From Marinobacter salinexigens (GTDB lineage: Bacteria > Pseudomonadota > Gammaproteobacteria > Pseudomonadales > Oleiphilaceae): a stretch of 64,000 nt of DNA. The DNA lies in assembly GCF_008370345.1 (NCBI RefSeq), contig NZ_VTUU01000001.1, positions 176,860 through 240,859 on the forward strand, in the 5' to 3' direction. The first letter of the stretch is position 1. Each line of letters starts with the position of its first letter. Under the pieces are notes generated by a model. The model was not told the DNA's origin. It did not search any database and was given only the letters and a program-made list of their open reading frames with translations. This document shows, piece after piece, positions 1 to 8,677 of this stretch. The position numbers and the translations under genes were made by a program.

Positions 1-41
1 TCTGGAATGAGAAGTCTGCCGCTAAAGCCTGAGATTCGGAC

Positions 42-761
42 TCAAAGGCTGGCATCAAACAGCCGACTCACCAGCACGGGTACGGCCGTTTCCACCCTGA
101 GAATCCGGGCTCCAAGGTGAACGGCCTGGCAGCCTGCTTCCTGCAGTTTTTCAACTTCATAAGGGATGAAACCGCCCTCCGGGCCGATGCACAGGGCCGC
201 TGCTGCATTCAGGTGCGTCGGGCAGGGAGTGGCTGTTCCTGGGTGGGCTACAAAGGCCTGTTTGCCTGCGAGCAGCGCCGGCAACTCATCTTCCACGAAT
301 GGCTTGAAGCGCTTGCGGATGTGCACTGCGGGCATGATGGTGTCCCGGGCCTGCTCCAGGCCCAGGGTCAGGTTTTCCAGCAGGTTGTCATCCGATAACC
401 ACGGTGTCTGCCAGAAACTCTTTTCCACCTTGTAGCTGTTGATCAGCCAGATGTCCTTTACCCCGAGGGTGGCGCTGGTTTGCAGTACCCGGCGGAACAT
501 TTTGGGCCGGGGCATGGCGAGAATCAGGGTAAGGGGCAGTGGGGCGGGTGGAGGTGTATTGAGCGTCACTTCCAGTTCGGCTTCCGATTCCGTCATCCGG
601 ACCAGGCGACCGCGGCCCATGTCACCGTTTACACGGCCCACGGTAATGGTCTCACCGGTGCTTGCCTTCAGTACCGTGTGTAAATGCTGAAGGCGCCGAC
701 CACTCAGAATAACTCTGTCCGGGGCAGTGAAGTCTTCGTCAAAGAGCAGAGCGAGGTTCAT
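42..761 (-). CDS. rsmE: 16S rRNA (uracil-1498-N3)-methyltransferase RsmE
   Basis: RsmE methylates N3 of U1498 in 16S rRNA using S-adenosylmethionine in the cytosol. The 239-residue protein has the usual family length. The N-terminal part (about residues 1-70) resembles the PUA-like RNA-binding domain, and the C-terminal part carries the SPOUT knot signature: an IGPEGGF motif near residue 193 and a LGARILRVETA segment near 217-227. Its start codon overlaps the tatC stop by four bases (ATGA), so it is probably translated with the tat genes as the last gene of that leftward run. Only 41 bases of flanking sequence remain downstream, so any terminator is outside view. Assignment is confident from the two SPOUT motifs. 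Confidence 0.95.
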   Translation of the reverse strand: MNLALLFDEDFTAPDRVILSGRRLQHLHTVLKASTGETITVGRVNGDMGRGRLVRMTESEAELEVTLNTPPPAPLPLTLILAMPRPKMFRRVLQTSATLGVKDIWLINSYKVEKSFWQTPWLSDDNLLENLTLGLEQARDTIMPAVHIRKRFKPFVEDELPALLAGKQAFVAHPGTATPCPTHLNAAAALCIGPEGGFIPYEVEKLQEAGCQAVHLGARILRVETAVPVLVSRLFDASL

Positions 762-1543
762 TCGCTGGCAGACTCGTCCGTCTCAGAATCATCCGTTTTA
801 CGACGGGCAAGTCGGCCGAAAATGATGCCGAACTCGAACAGAATCCACATGGGAACGGCCAGCAGGGTCTGGGAGATGATGTCAGGCGGTGTCAGCAACA
901 TGCCGATGATGAAACAGGCCACGACCACGTATGGGCGTTTGGAGGCGAGATCCTCAGGCGTTGTGGCGCCAGTCAGGATCAGCAGAACCGTAGCGATGGG
1001 TATCTCGAAGGCCACACCGAAGGCGAAAAACATTTTCAGGACGAAGTTGAGGTAACTGCTGATATCCGGCAGCTCAACAATCCCTTCCGGGCCAATGGCG
1101 GTGAAAAAACCAAAAACCAGAGGAAAGACCACGAAGTAGGCGAACGCGGCGCCGGCATAGAACAGCAATACCGAGGTGAACAGTAACGGGAAGGCCAGCC
1201 GCTTTTCGTGCGCATAAAGCCCTGGGGCCACAAAGCTCCAAAGCTGGTAGAGAATGATGGGAATGGCGGCAAACAGTGATACAACCAGCGCCAGTTTGAG
1301 CGGGGCAAAAAACGGCGAGGTTACATCGGTAGCGATCATGGTCTGACCGACGGGCAGTAGCTCCCGCAGGGGCTGGGACAGCCACAGGTAGAGTTCGTTG
1401 GCAAACGGATAAACTACCGCGAAGCAGATAATGACCGCCAGCACCATTTTCAGCAGCCGGTTACGCAACTCCAGCAGATGCTCGACGAGGGGCATTTCCT
1501 GTTGCTCAGGGGGAAGTTGATTGCCGGCTGGCTGTGAAGTCAT
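758..1543 (-). CDS. tatC: Sec-independent protein translocase subunit TatC
   Basis: TatC is the polytopic inner-membrane core of the twin-arginine export complex; with TatB it recognises the RR signal peptide. The 261-residue protein has the expected length and about six hydrophobic segments. It starts with a short cytoplasmic region followed by a conserved PLVEHLLELRNRLLK motif (residues 18-32), the TatC N-terminal hallmark, and ends in a charged tail. It overlaps tatB and rsmE by four bases each. A likely client in this window is the sulfite-oxidase-like protein at 55922-57148, which has a twin-arginine signal. Confidence 0.97.
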   Translation of the reverse strand: MTSQPAGNQLPPEQQEMPLVEHLLELRNRLLKMVLAVIICFAVVYPFANELYLWLSQPLRELLPVGQTMIATDVTSPFFAPLKLALVVSLFAAIPIILYQLWSFVAPGLYAHEKRLAFPLLFTSVLLFYAGAAFAYFVVFPLVFGFFTAIGPEGIVELPDISSYLNFVLKMFFAFGVAFEIPIATVLLILTGATTPEDLASKRPYVVVACFIIGMLLTPPDIISQTLLAVPMWILFEFGIIFGRLARRKTDDSETDESASE

Positions 1544-2019
1544 GAACGGTTTTCCGGGGAGGCTGCTTGCTCTGAGTCCGTCGGCGTTGTGTGGCCGGAC
1601 TCTTTGGTGATTTCCTGGGATTGAGACGCTTTGGTGGGCTCACCGGAGGGTGAGCTGATGTCTGCTGACGTTGAATCCTGGCGCGCCGCGACCCGGCGGG
1701 TTGCGGGGGCCGGGCGAGGTTTTTTTGCCTCATTATCGGACAGGATCATGTGCTCATATTGCCTGGCTTCATCCAGCGCACCACGAACCGTCTTTTCGAC
1801 ATCATCCAGTCCCACGTCACCGGCTTTGCGGAGCTCTTCCCGGAGCTCTTCGGCTTTCAGTTGCCGATCCAGCTCCGAGGTAAACTGGTTCACCATGCGC
1901 CGGGCACCACCGATCCACCGACCGGCAGCACGGGCTGCCGTTGGCAATCGTTCGGGGCCCAGAACAAGCAGGGCGATGATGCCGCAGATCAGCAGCTCAA
2001 GGAAGCCGATATCAAACAT
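1540..2019 (-). CDS. tatB: Sec-independent protein translocase subunit TatB
   Basis: TatB partners TatC in binding twin-arginine precursors. The 159-residue protein has one N-terminal membrane helix beginning MFDIGFLELLICGIIALLVL and the conserved GPERLP turn (residues 21-26), which separates TatB from TatA. An amphipathic helix follows, and the second half (from about residue 95) is low-complexity, Ser/Pro/Thr-rich and probably disordered, as is usual for TatB. It lies 10 bases downstream of tatA and overlaps tatC by four bases. Confidence 0.95.
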   Translation of the reverse strand: MFDIGFLELLICGIIALLVLGPERLPTAARAAGRWIGGARRMVNQFTSELDRQLKAEELREELRKAGDVGLDDVEKTVRGALDEARQYEHMILSDNEAKKPRPAPATRRVAARQDSTSADISSPSGEPTKASQSQEITKESGHTTPTDSEQAASPENRS

Positions 2020-2029
2020 TCAGCCACTC

Positions 2030-2263
2030 TCAGCTGTGGGACTTGTCCCGTTGTTTGTCATCAGCGGTTGCCTGCTGGTTTTGCGCCTGGTCTTCGTTTT
2101 CCAGGGAGTCCTGGCCCGCAGGCTTGTCATCCTCATTCATGGATTTCTTGAAGCCGCGGATAGCACCGCCCAGGTCGGTGCCAATGTTACGCAGTTTCTT
2201 GGTTCCGAATAACAGGATAACAATGCCGAGTACGATAAGTAGTTGCCAGATACTGATACCCAT
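2030..2263 (-). CDS. tatA: Sec-independent protein translocase subunit TatA
   Basis: TatA forms the pore-like oligomer of the twin-arginine translocase. The 77-residue protein begins [20 protein letters not shown], a single transmembrane helix, followed by the TatA hinge [11 protein letters not shown] and the amphipathic helix with [13 protein letters not shown]. The acidic, Gln-rich tail is typical. It is the first of tatA-tatB-tatC and lies about 90 bases downstream of hisE, so transcription could come from the his genes or from a promoter in that gap. Confidence 0.96.
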   Translation of the reverse strand: MGISIWQLLIVLGIVILLFGTKKLRNIGTDLGGAIRGFKKSMNEDDKPAGQDSLENEDQAQNQQATADDKQRDKSHS

Positions 2264-2352
2264 CAGGGGGTCCTCGTCTTAATGTTGCCGTTTTATTGCA
2301 TTGTACGTTAACAGAGCATGGGTTCGGAAACCCCCGGAAGGGGTAGGCCGAA

Positions 2353-2700
2353 TTATTTATTCCGGGATGCTTTTTCTTCCAGTCCGGACAGATCGAAGCG
2401 TCGTGCCAGTTCGTCCAGCACTTCTGTGGGCCCAAGTCCCAGCCGGGACAGCATCACCATGCTGTGAAACCACAGGTCTGCGGTTTCATAGATGACATCT
2501 TCAATCTCACCCGAGTGCTCCGCGTCCTTGGCAGCCAACAGGGTTTCCGTGCATTCCTCGCCCACCTTCTCGAGGATTTTGTTCAGGCCCTTGGCGTGCA
2601 GGCTCGCGACATAGGACTTGTCCGGGTCTGAGTTTTTCCTGTCTTCCAGTACCTGTGCCAGGCGTACCAGTACGTCACTCACCTTGTTTGCTCCTTTCAT
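2353..2700 (-). CDS. hisE: Phosphoribosyl-ATP pyrophosphatase HisE
   Basis: HisE hydrolyses phosphoribosyl-ATP to phosphoribosyl-AMP, the second step of histidine synthesis. The protein has the MazG-like HisE fold: LEDRK near residue 18, then [14 protein letters not shown] and the [13 protein letters not shown] helix with its acidic metal-binding residues. The frame stays open upstream of the chosen ATG, but a start at 2700 gives the normal 115 residues and a four-base ATGA overlap with the hisI stop. The longer version would only add shadow sequence inside hisI. hisI and hisE are separate genes here, not the fused hisIE of enterobacteria. Confidence 0.94.
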   Translation of the reverse strand: MKGANKVSDVLVRLAQVLEDRKNSDPDKSYVASLHAKGLNKILEKVGEECTETLLAAKDAEHSGEIEDVIYETADLWFHSMVMLSRLGLGPTEVLDELARRFDLSGLEEKASRNK

Positions 2701-3113
2701 TTGCTGCCGTAGATGGCATCCGGGTCTTTCAAAACGGGTTCGACACTGGTCCATTGCCCGTCTTTCAGAGTTCGGTAAAAGCAGCTGCGTCGCCCTGTAT
2801 GACAGGCAATGCCGCCTTTCTGTTCCACTTTCAGCAGTATGACATCCTCGTCACAGTCGAGGCGAATATCCTTGACGATCTGTTGGTGGCCAGAGGTTTC
2901 ACCCTTGCGCCACAACTTGCTACGAGACCGGGACCAATATATCGCATGGCCTTCCTCTGCCGTCAGGCGCAGGGATTTACGGTTCATCCAGGCCATCATC
3001 AGGATGTCACCGGTGGCTGCATCCTGGGCAATGGCCGGGACCAGGCCGTCGTCGTTCCAGCGCACGGCTTCGATCCAGTCAGGGTTGTCGACGTTATCGG
3101 AGGAATTTTGCAT
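2697..3113 (-). CDS. hisI: Phosphoribosyl-AMP cyclohydrolase HisI
   Basis: HisI opens the adenine ring of phosphoribosyl-AMP, the third step of histidine synthesis. The 138-residue length fits the stand-alone enzyme. Visible family motifs are the [10 protein letters not shown] region (about residues 22-31), MMAWMN, the [14 protein letters not shown] segment (about 83-96), the DCDEDVILL metal-binding stretch and the C-terminal [11 protein letters not shown] motif with its zinc-ligand cysteines. It overlaps hisE by four bases and is preceded by ubiB with a 27-base gap. Confidence 0.96.
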   Translation of the reverse strand: MQNSSDNVDNPDWIEAVRWNDDGLVPAIAQDAATGDILMMAWMNRKSLRLTAEEGHAIYWSRSRSKLWRKGETSGHQQIVKDIRLDCDEDVILLKVEQKGGIACHTGRRSCFYRTLKDGQWTSVEPVLKDPDAIYGSK

Positions 3114-3140
3114 TTTTGTGAATCCTGATCGCTTAGATAG

Positions 3141-4784
3141 TTATCGGCTGCCACGAAAAACCAGTACGCCGGCTGCACCGAGTAGAACCCAACTCCAGAC
3201 CGGGGTTTCCTGAACCCACTCGAACGCTTCCGGTTGCGTACTGAGAACTGCACCGGCCACCAGCATGATGGCCAGCAGACCGCGTCGCCAGCGCCGGTCG
3301 GTCCGGATCTGCTGTTCGCGCAGCAACTCGAGGGTAGCATTGTTCTGTTGCTCGGTAGGCCCGGTGTGGCGTAGTTGCAAAAGGGCGTCGTGCACCAGTT
3401 GTGGCATTTCCGGTGATTGCTCCAGCCATGAAGGCAAATGGCTTTGCAGGGACTTGATCAGGCCGGACGGGCCAATCCGTTTGCGCATCCAGCTTTCCAG
3501 GAACGGTTGCGCGGTGCTCCAGAGGTCCAGGTCCGGATAGAGCTGACGGCCAAGCCCCTCAACATTCAGCAGTGTTTTCTGCAGCAGGACCAGCTGGGGT
3601 TGCACCTCCATGTTGAAGCGCCGGGCAGTCTGGAACAGTCGCAGCAGGAAATGGCCGAAAGAGATGTCCTTGAGCGGTTTCTCGAAAATCGGTTCGCAGA
3701 CGGTCCGGATTGCCGCCTCGAATTCGTTCACCCGGGTTTCTGGTGGTACCCAGCCGGATTGAATGTGCAACTGAGCTACTTGCCGGTAGTCGCGTCGGAA
3801 GAAGGCTAGCAGGTTACGGGCCAGATAGCTCTGGTCATCGGGCGCCAGGGTGCCGACGATGCCGAAATCGATGGCAATATATTTCGGGTCGGCAGGGTTG
3901 CTGACATCCACAAAGATGTTGCCCGGGTGCATGTCAGCGTGGAAGAAGCTGTCACGGAACACCTGGGTAAAGAAGATCTCCACACCTTTCTCGGCCAGCA
4001 ACTTCATGTTGACGCCCGCCGCCGTCAGCGCCGGAACATCCGCAATAGGGATGCCGTGAATGCGTTCCATCACCAGCACGGATTTACGGGTGTAGTTCCA
4101 GTCGATGAACGGGATGTAGATCAGCGAGGAGTTCTCGAAATTCCGGCGTAGCTGGCTGGCGTTGGCGGCTTCGCGTTGGAGGTCGAGTTCGTCGTGAATG
4201 GTGGAATCATAATCTTCGACCACTTCCAACGGATGCAGGCGTTTACCTTCGGACCAGTATTTTTCCAGAAGCCCTGCCATCAGATACATCAACGCCAGAT
4301 CCTGACGAATGACCCGTTCGATACCGGGGCGCAGAACTTTCACGACCACCTGCTGGCCATTAGGTAGTGTTGCGGCATGAACCTGGGCCACCGAAGCCGA
4401 GGCCATGGGGTCCGGGCTGAACTCGCTGAACAACTCCGAGACCGGAGCCCCGAGAGACGTTTCGATAATCTGTCGGGCGGTATCACTCGGGAACGGAGGT
4501 ACACGATCCTGCAGCTGTTTCAGGGACTCGGCCATGTCGTCTGGTAACAGATCACGGCGGGTAGACAGGATCTGTCCGAACTTGACGAATACCGGCCCCA
4601 GTTCCTCCAGAGCAAGCCGCAAGCGGTCACCGCGACTGAGTTTGGGTTGCGGAAACAGGTGCCAGGGCGCCAGCAGGAAAAAGACTTTCAGTGGCCCGGG
4701 CAGTTCTGCCAGCGGAAGGAATGTGTCCAGCCGGTAACGGCAGAATACCCAGGCAATTCGAAACAGGCGTTGCAGGCGGGTCAC
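3141..4784 (-). CDS. ubiB: Ubiquinone biosynthesis atypical kinase/ATPase UbiB
   Basis: UbiB is a membrane-attached atypical kinase-like ATPase needed for ubiquinone synthesis. The 547 residues contain the family's KxGQ-type motif ([16 protein letters not shown], about 65-80), an alanine-rich nucleotide loop ([13 protein letters not shown]), the invariant Lys of VVKVLRPG, an [11 protein letters not shown] catalytic loop and an AIDFGIVG metal loop. Two hydrophobic C-terminal segments (from about residue 498) anchor it in the membrane. It overlaps ubiJ by four bases in a ubiE-ubiJ-ubiB operon, the usual gammaproteobacterial order. Confidence 0.96.
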   Translation of the reverse strand: MTRLQRLFRIAWVFCRYRLDTFLPLAELPGPLKVFFLLAPWHLFPQPKLSRGDRLRLALEELGPVFVKFGQILSTRRDLLPDDMAESLKQLQDRVPPFPSDTARQIIETSLGAPVSELFSEFSPDPMASASVAQVHAATLPNGQQVVVKVLRPGIERVIRQDLALMYLMAGLLEKYWSEGKRLHPLEVVEDYDSTIHDELDLQREAANASQLRRNFENSSLIYIPFIDWNYTRKSVLVMERIHGIPIADVPALTAAGVNMKLLAEKGVEIFFTQVFRDSFFHADMHPGNIFVDVSNPADPKYIAIDFGIVGTLAPDDQSYLARNLLAFFRRDYRQVAQLHIQSGWVPPETRVNEFEAAIRTVCEPIFEKPLKDISFGHFLLRLFQTARRFNMEVQPQLVLLQKTLLNVEGLGRQLYPDLDLWSTAQPFLESWMRKRIGPSGLIKSLQSHLPSWLEQSPEMPQLVHDALLQLRHTGPTEQQNNATLELLREQQIRTDRRWRRGLLAIMLVAGAVLSTQPEAFEWVQETPVWSWVLLGAAGVLVFRGSR

Positions 4785-5422
4785 GAGTTCTCCGATTGGT
4801 CTGTCTTACCGCGGCTATCGATCATGTTGAGGCGGGCTTCGAGGCGCTCAGTGCGAAGGCTCAGATCATCAATATCCTCAAAGGTGGCATTCAGTTCGCG
4901 ACTGCCGGGTAGCAGACGGCTTTCTTCGTGCACATACTCTTCGAGATTGGCGTTCATTGAATCAAAGGCCTGGCGACTCCACCTGACAGCTTTGCGGATG
5001 CGCTTGCCAAGAAAGTGCGCGGGAATATCGCCGATGTGGCTGGCCATGGCGGCTTCCCAGTCCGGGTCAAGCTGATTCAGTGCCCGTTGTAGCTGGTGGG
5101 CAAGGGCTGTGTCCCCCGCGACATCCAGTCGCCCATCACCGAACACGGCGTCGTCACCGAGTGCCAGTGCCGCGAACGCAATCGGGCGGCCACTGATTTC
5201 GAGTGCTGGCGTTTCCGCCGGCTGGCTGCTGACCTGGACCCGTTCTCCGGTTCGCTGCAGGGAATAGGTGAGATGCACAGGTGCCGTGACATTGAACTGT
5301 ACCGGCCCCTGCAGTGCGTCGAGCAATGCTTTTTGTCCGGCCGGATCCAGATCGAGGGCACGGTTCAATGCGCCCTCAACAATCGAGGAAACTGCCGCAA
5401 GCAGGGTGGGGCCGGGGAACAT
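4781..5422 (-). CDS. ubiJ: Ubiquinone biosynthesis accessory factor UbiJ (SCP2 domain)
   Basis: UbiJ is a soluble lipid-binding protein that, with UbiK, helps the ubiquinone-synthesising complex handle polyprenylated intermediates. The 213-residue protein has an N-terminal SCP2-like sterol-carrier domain (about residues 10-120) and a C-terminal helical region with a predicted coiled coil (about 165-205, [16 protein letters not shown]). No enzyme motif is seen, as expected. It starts in a TGATG junction with ubiE and overlaps ubiB by four bases, so translation is probably coupled. Identification rests on domain pattern and operon position. Confidence 0.9.
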   Translation of the reverse strand: MFPGPTLLAAVSSIVEGALNRALDLDPAGQKALLDALQGPVQFNVTAPVHLTYSLQRTGERVQVSSQPAETPALEISGRPIAFAALALGDDAVFGDGRLDVAGDTALAHQLQRALNQLDPDWEAAMASHIGDIPAHFLGKRIRKAVRWSRQAFDSMNANLEEYVHEESRLLPGSRELNATFEDIDDLSLRTERLEARLNMIDSRGKTDQSENS

Positions 5423-6213
5423 CAGGGTTTAATTCCCACGTGCAGCGCCACAATGCCGCCAGTCATGTTGTGATATTTGCAGTTCACCAGCCCGGCGTTT
5501 TCCATCATACCCTTCAGGGTTTCCTGATCCGGATGCATGCGAATGGACTCTGCCAGGTATTTGTAACTTTCGCTGTCACCGGCAATCAGCTGGCCCATCA
5601 GTGGCAAAGCACTGAATGAATAGGTGTCGTAAGCCTTGCTCAGCAGCGGATTGGTGGGCTTGGAAAACTCCAGTACCATCAGCTTGCCGCCAGGCTTCAG
5701 TACCCGGGCCATATCCCGCAGAGCCTGGTCTTTATCGGTAACGTTGCGCAGGCCGAAAGCGATGGACACCGCATTGAAGCTGTTATCCGGGAAGGGCAGG
5801 TGCTCGGCATCTGCCTGCACATACTCGATGTTGCCGGCATAACCGCGGTCGGTCAGACGGCTGCGGCCTACCTGCAGCATGGAGGCGTTGATGTCCGCCA
5901 GTACCACCTTGCCGCCGGGGCCTACGAGGTCAGAGAATTTCATGGTGAGGTCACCGGTGCCGCCGGCGATGTCCAGCACCTGATGGCCAGGGCGCACACC
6001 GGAAAGCTCTATGGTGAACCGCTTCCAGAGCCTGTGGATGCCCATGGACATAAGATCGTTCATGAGGTCGTACTTGCCGGCCACACTGTGGAACACCTCG
6101 GCTACCTGGCCCGCCTTCTCACTTTTGGGGACATTGCGGAAGCCGAAATGGGTGACGTCGTCCTGGTTCTGGCCGTTGGGGGCCTGACCGGTTGGCGTTT
6201 GTTGCTCGCTCAT
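5422..6213 (-). CDS. ubiE: Demethylmenaquinone/ubiquinone methyltransferase UbiE
   Basis: UbiE is the SAM-dependent C-methyltransferase of ubiquinone (and menaquinone) synthesis. The 263-residue class I methyltransferase has motif [16 protein letters not shown] (about residues 81-95), the UbiE/COQ5 signature [18 protein letters not shown] (about 49-66) and a second signature [17 protein letters not shown]. It is the first gene of the leftward ubi run. Upstream on the other strand is the small gene at 6340, so the promoter should lie in 6214-6339. Confidence 0.97.
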   Translation of the reverse strand: MSEQQTPTGQAPNGQNQDDVTHFGFRNVPKSEKAGQVAEVFHSVAGKYDLMNDLMSMGIHRLWKRFTIELSGVRPGHQVLDIAGGTGDLTMKFSDLVGPGGKVVLADINASMLQVGRSRLTDRGYAGNIEYVQADAEHLPFPDNSFNAVSIAFGLRNVTDKDQALRDMARVLKPGGKLMVLEFSKPTNPLLSKAYDTYSFSALPLMGQLIAGDSESYKYLAESIRMHPDQETLKGMMENAGLVNCKYHNMTGGIVALHVGIKP

Positions 6214-6339
6214 GAGAGATGTCCTGTCTGAATCTGAACCACGTATTCTAACGGTTGGGGGGGGCGCGACAAGGGTAGCGACAAGTTTAATCCGGCCTTA
6301 CACTGTAAAAACGTTCAATTTCCGAGAGAAAACTGATCC

Positions 6340-6621
6340 ATGTCTGTCATTGATGTACACCGCCCCCATAGCCTCGACAAGGAACATGCCCGTCAGGCCG
6401 CCGAAACACTGGCTCAGGATTTGTCGAAGCAGTTCGACGTCAACTATCAGTGGGAAGGCGACGTGCTCCGGTTCAAGCGCAGTGGCGTCAAGGGCCAGCT
6501 CACCATCGATCACGCCGATCTGCATATTCGCCTGGAGCTGGGTATGCTGCTGCGGCCATTCAAAGCGAAGATTGAACAGGAAATCAACAGCCAGCTGGAT
6601 CAGATCGTCGGCAACGGCTGA
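6340..6621 (+). CDS. Polyhydroxyalkanoic-acid-system type small protein
   Basis: This 93-residue soluble protein resembles the family annotated as polyhydroxyalkanoic acid system protein (PHA_gran_rgn). The match is to its pattern of an N-terminal helix (residues 10-32) and a beta-rich part with FKRSGVKGQLTIDHADLHIRLELG, followed by a C-terminal helix. The biochemical role is not established. A purine-rich GAGAGAAAA stretch precedes the ATG. It stands alone between the divergent ubiE and a convergent hypothetical gene, and no PHA synthase is in the window, so a direct PHA role here is unproven. Confidence 0.7.
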   Translation: MSVIDVHRPHSLDKEHARQAAETLAQDLSKQFDVNYQWEGDVLRFKRSGVKGQLTIDHADLHIRLELGMLLRPFKAKIEQEINSQLDQIVGNG

Positions 6622-6630
6622 CCGGCCATC

Positions 6631-7380
6631 TTACAGGTCGCCCGGAAGCCGGAACGGGTCCGGGTGGCCTGCCACCACATTCGCCATCACCCTGCTTTCC
6701 CGCACCACCAGCCTGTCGATCAGGGTATTCACATCGTCCATTTTACGGAACGCGGTATAGCCGCGGTGCAGGAAGTCGTGCAGGTCACTGAGATCGGCCA
6801 TTTCCGCCGGGGTTCGCGTCATTGTCAGTAACCAGCCCAGTGTCCGGTTGCGGACGTATCGGTCCAGTTGCTGGCCGACTTCAGCCACAAGAGCAATCTG
6901 CCGTTCTCTCTCAACACGTTGTCCGCTTGTTCTGAATGCTTCGCAGTAATGTTCTGTGCTGAAGGCTTCTGCCGGGATCTGGTTGCGCTCCAATTGCTCC
7001 GCCAGTTCAAGGTCCAGCCTCTGGGTGAGCATGTTGAGTTCCACCAGTCCGGCGAACGTGTCCAGCAGGTTGTCTGGCAGCCATTTCACCATTTTAGGAA
7101 AGACTCGATCGATGTTGTCGTCGCGGCGGGTCATGCCGGCCGGTGCATACAGATCGGTCAGCAGAAATTCGAGTCCGGTGTGGTAGCCCGGATGTTCGTA
7201 AAGATCTTTATGGGTGGTTTTCAGGCGTTGAGCCTGCCAGTCGGCAATCCGGAAGGTATTGTCGAGCAGCGGGTGAGCATTCTTGTGCTGGCGAAAATCG
7301 TGATAGTCCAGCAGCAGGCGCTGTAGCCGATGGGCGCTGTCAGACGTTACCCGGGTGTTGACCAGGCGCTCTCGGTACAT
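6631..7380 (-). CDS. Conserved hypothetical protein (FFLEELY-motif-like)
   Basis: A 249-residue, mostly helical, charged cytosolic protein without signal peptide or membrane segment. I do not know its function. The segment GLEFLLTDLYAP (about residues 69-80) resembles the motif of gammaproteobacterial proteins labelled FFLEELY motif protein, with substitutions. The rest is rich in Arg, Leu and Asp with no recognised catalytic motif. It is convergent with the small gene at 6340, only nine bases apart, with no clear terminator. It may share transcription with the hydrolase gene upstream (7453-8376, gap about 70 bases). Confidence 0.6.
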   Translation of the reverse strand: MYRERLVNTRVTSDSAHRLQRLLLDYHDFRQHKNAHPLLDNTFRIADWQAQRLKTTHKDLYEHPGYHTGLEFLLTDLYAPAGMTRRDDNIDRVFPKMVKWLPDNLLDTFAGLVELNMLTQRLDLELAEQLERNQIPAEAFSTEHYCEAFRTSGQRVERERQIALVAEVGQQLDRYVRNRTLGWLLTMTRTPAEMADLSDLHDFLHRGYTAFRKMDDVNTLIDRLVVRESRVMANVVAGHPDPFRLPGDL

Positions 7381-7452
7381 GGTGCTGTGGCTCCGTTAAA
7401 CCGTATTTCAGAGGGCGGCTAGTTTAACGGAGCTTGGTCGGGGATGCAGTAT

Positions 7453-8376
7453 TCAGCTTTGCGCCGCGGCGGGAAGGGTGTCAAATCCCGGTACCCACTC
7501 TTTGCTGTCCAGCGTGATGAAGTGGCTGGGAGCTTTGGTTTCTACTATTCGCATGGTCGTGGGGCTCTGGCGGGCGCTGGCGAGCATCGCGGTGCGGTCG
7601 AGAATGCGGTCTACTGCCGGGATCAGGAAGGTGCCGTGGCGCACATGGTGGTATACCGACGTGTCCGTCCGGGCCATCCAGTCCATGATGTTCTCGATAT
7701 TGCGAACAATGGTCAGGTGGTCTCGGGTGGAGGAGAACAGCTTGTCCAACAGCTGCTTCTTACGCGGGTTCATCCGCCCAAAGAACGTCTGTCCGTAGGC
7801 TGACGAAGGCGCACTGTTGATCAAACGGATCAACCAGGGCCACATGCCATGGCTGACCGGTTCCAGAAGCATGGTGACCAGTGCATGCAGGCGTCCTTGC
7901 GGCAGAACCGGGGCTTCCAGCACGACCTCTACATTTTCATAAAGCTCGGGCCACTGGCTAATGGCCTCAAGAATGACCGCGCCGCCGCGGGAATGACCAT
8001 GCACACGGATGTTTTGGGTAGTTGGCAGGTTGGACAACGCCTGGTTCAGAATACAGGCATCGTATTCAATGGTGGCTTCCAGGTGTTTGATCGGCACTTC
8101 CCACTGGGGGCTTTCCGGCGTCACGCCGTTGACCGGAATGTGATAGTTGCTACAGGTCAGCAGAATGAGCTCGGTCGTTGGCGCTTCATAGGCCTGGGTA
8201 AAGTAGCAGTGGTTTTCAAGAAAACCGTGCACACCGATCACTGTCTGCTCGGCTTCTCCGCTGTGATTGCGGACTGAAACAGCGCCTTGCCCAACGCGGA
8301 AGACGCGCCCCGAAAACATTTCAGAATAGGCACTGTCGATTGGTTTGATCAGTTTACGAACATGGCTCGCTTTCAT
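7453..8376 (-). CDS. Alpha/beta hydrolase
   Basis: A 307-residue alpha/beta-hydrolase-fold protein. The oxyanion region is IGVHGFLEN (about residues 47-55) and the nucleophile elbow is RVHGHSRGGAVI (Ser near 147), with a likely catalytic His near the C terminus in KAPSHFITLD. No signal peptide is visible, so it is probably cytosolic. It is transcribed divergently from the wax ester synthase-like gene, which suggests, without proving, a role with lipid esters. A GGGAG ribosome-binding site lies seven bases before the ATG. Substrate is unknown; lipase, esterase or thioesterase are all possible. Confidence 0.8.
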   Translation of the reverse strand: MKASHVRKLIKPIDSAYSEMFSGRVFRVGQGAVSVRNHSGEAEQTVIGVHGFLENHCYFTQAYEAPTTELILLTCSNYHIPVNGVTPESPQWEVPIKHLEATIEYDACILNQALSNLPTTQNIRVHGHSRGGAVILEAISQWPELYENVEVVLEAPVLPQGRLHALVTMLLEPVSHGMWPWLIRLINSAPSSAYGQTFFGRMNPRKKQLLDKLFSSTRDHLTIVRNIENIMDWMARTDTSVYHHVRHGTFLIPAVDRILDRTAMLASARQSPTTMRIVETKAPSHFITLDSKEWVPGFDTLPAAAQS

Positions 8377-8515
8377 AACGGCTCTCCCACCAGCACTGCA
8401 ATGGCCTTTTATTGATCTTGGAAGTTGCTGGTCATTCTTTTGTACCGCGAATCCAGGGCGTATTTATTGGCGCTGGAAACTGCATTTTCGGCTCCCAAGG
8501 GCCAATCCCTTACTT

Positions 8516-8535
8516 TGGTTATCGATTAATAACCA
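8516..8535. promoter_or_regulatory. Inverted repeat, possible operator
   Basis: Perfect 7-base arms TGGTTAT and ATAACCA separated by six bases. It ends exactly where the best -35-like element (TTGCAT) of the acyltransferase promoter begins, a position suited to a dimeric regulator. No regulator gene is adjacent, so the binding protein is unknown. Confidence 0.35.
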
Positions 8536-8563
8536 TTGCATTAAGGCTTATAACCAGTATAGG
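8536..8563 (+). promoter_or_regulatory. Candidate sigma-70 promoter for the acyltransferase gene
   Basis: TTGCAT (8536-8541) and TATAGG (8558-8563) with a 16-base spacer, about 115 bases before the preferred start codon. This is a match by eye to the -35/-10 consensus. Confidence 0.3.
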
Positions 8564-8677
8564 GCCGGCGAATTACTCAAGTGTAATTTTTTGTAAATGG
8601 TGGCGACCTCCTGGTATATGGAGACGATGAGGGTTGTCTGGCACAATGCGGAGTTCGGTTTTTACTTACCTCCATCA

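Larger units (their letters stand above)
8377..8677. other. Divergent intergenic region between hydrolase and wax synthase-like genes
   Basis: About 300 bases, more AT-rich than the flanks, separating divergent genes. It holds one perfect 7+7 inverted repeat and one promoter-like element, listed separately. The frame of the downstream acyltransferase is open from 8597, so part of this region could be coding if an earlier start is used. Confidence 0.6.
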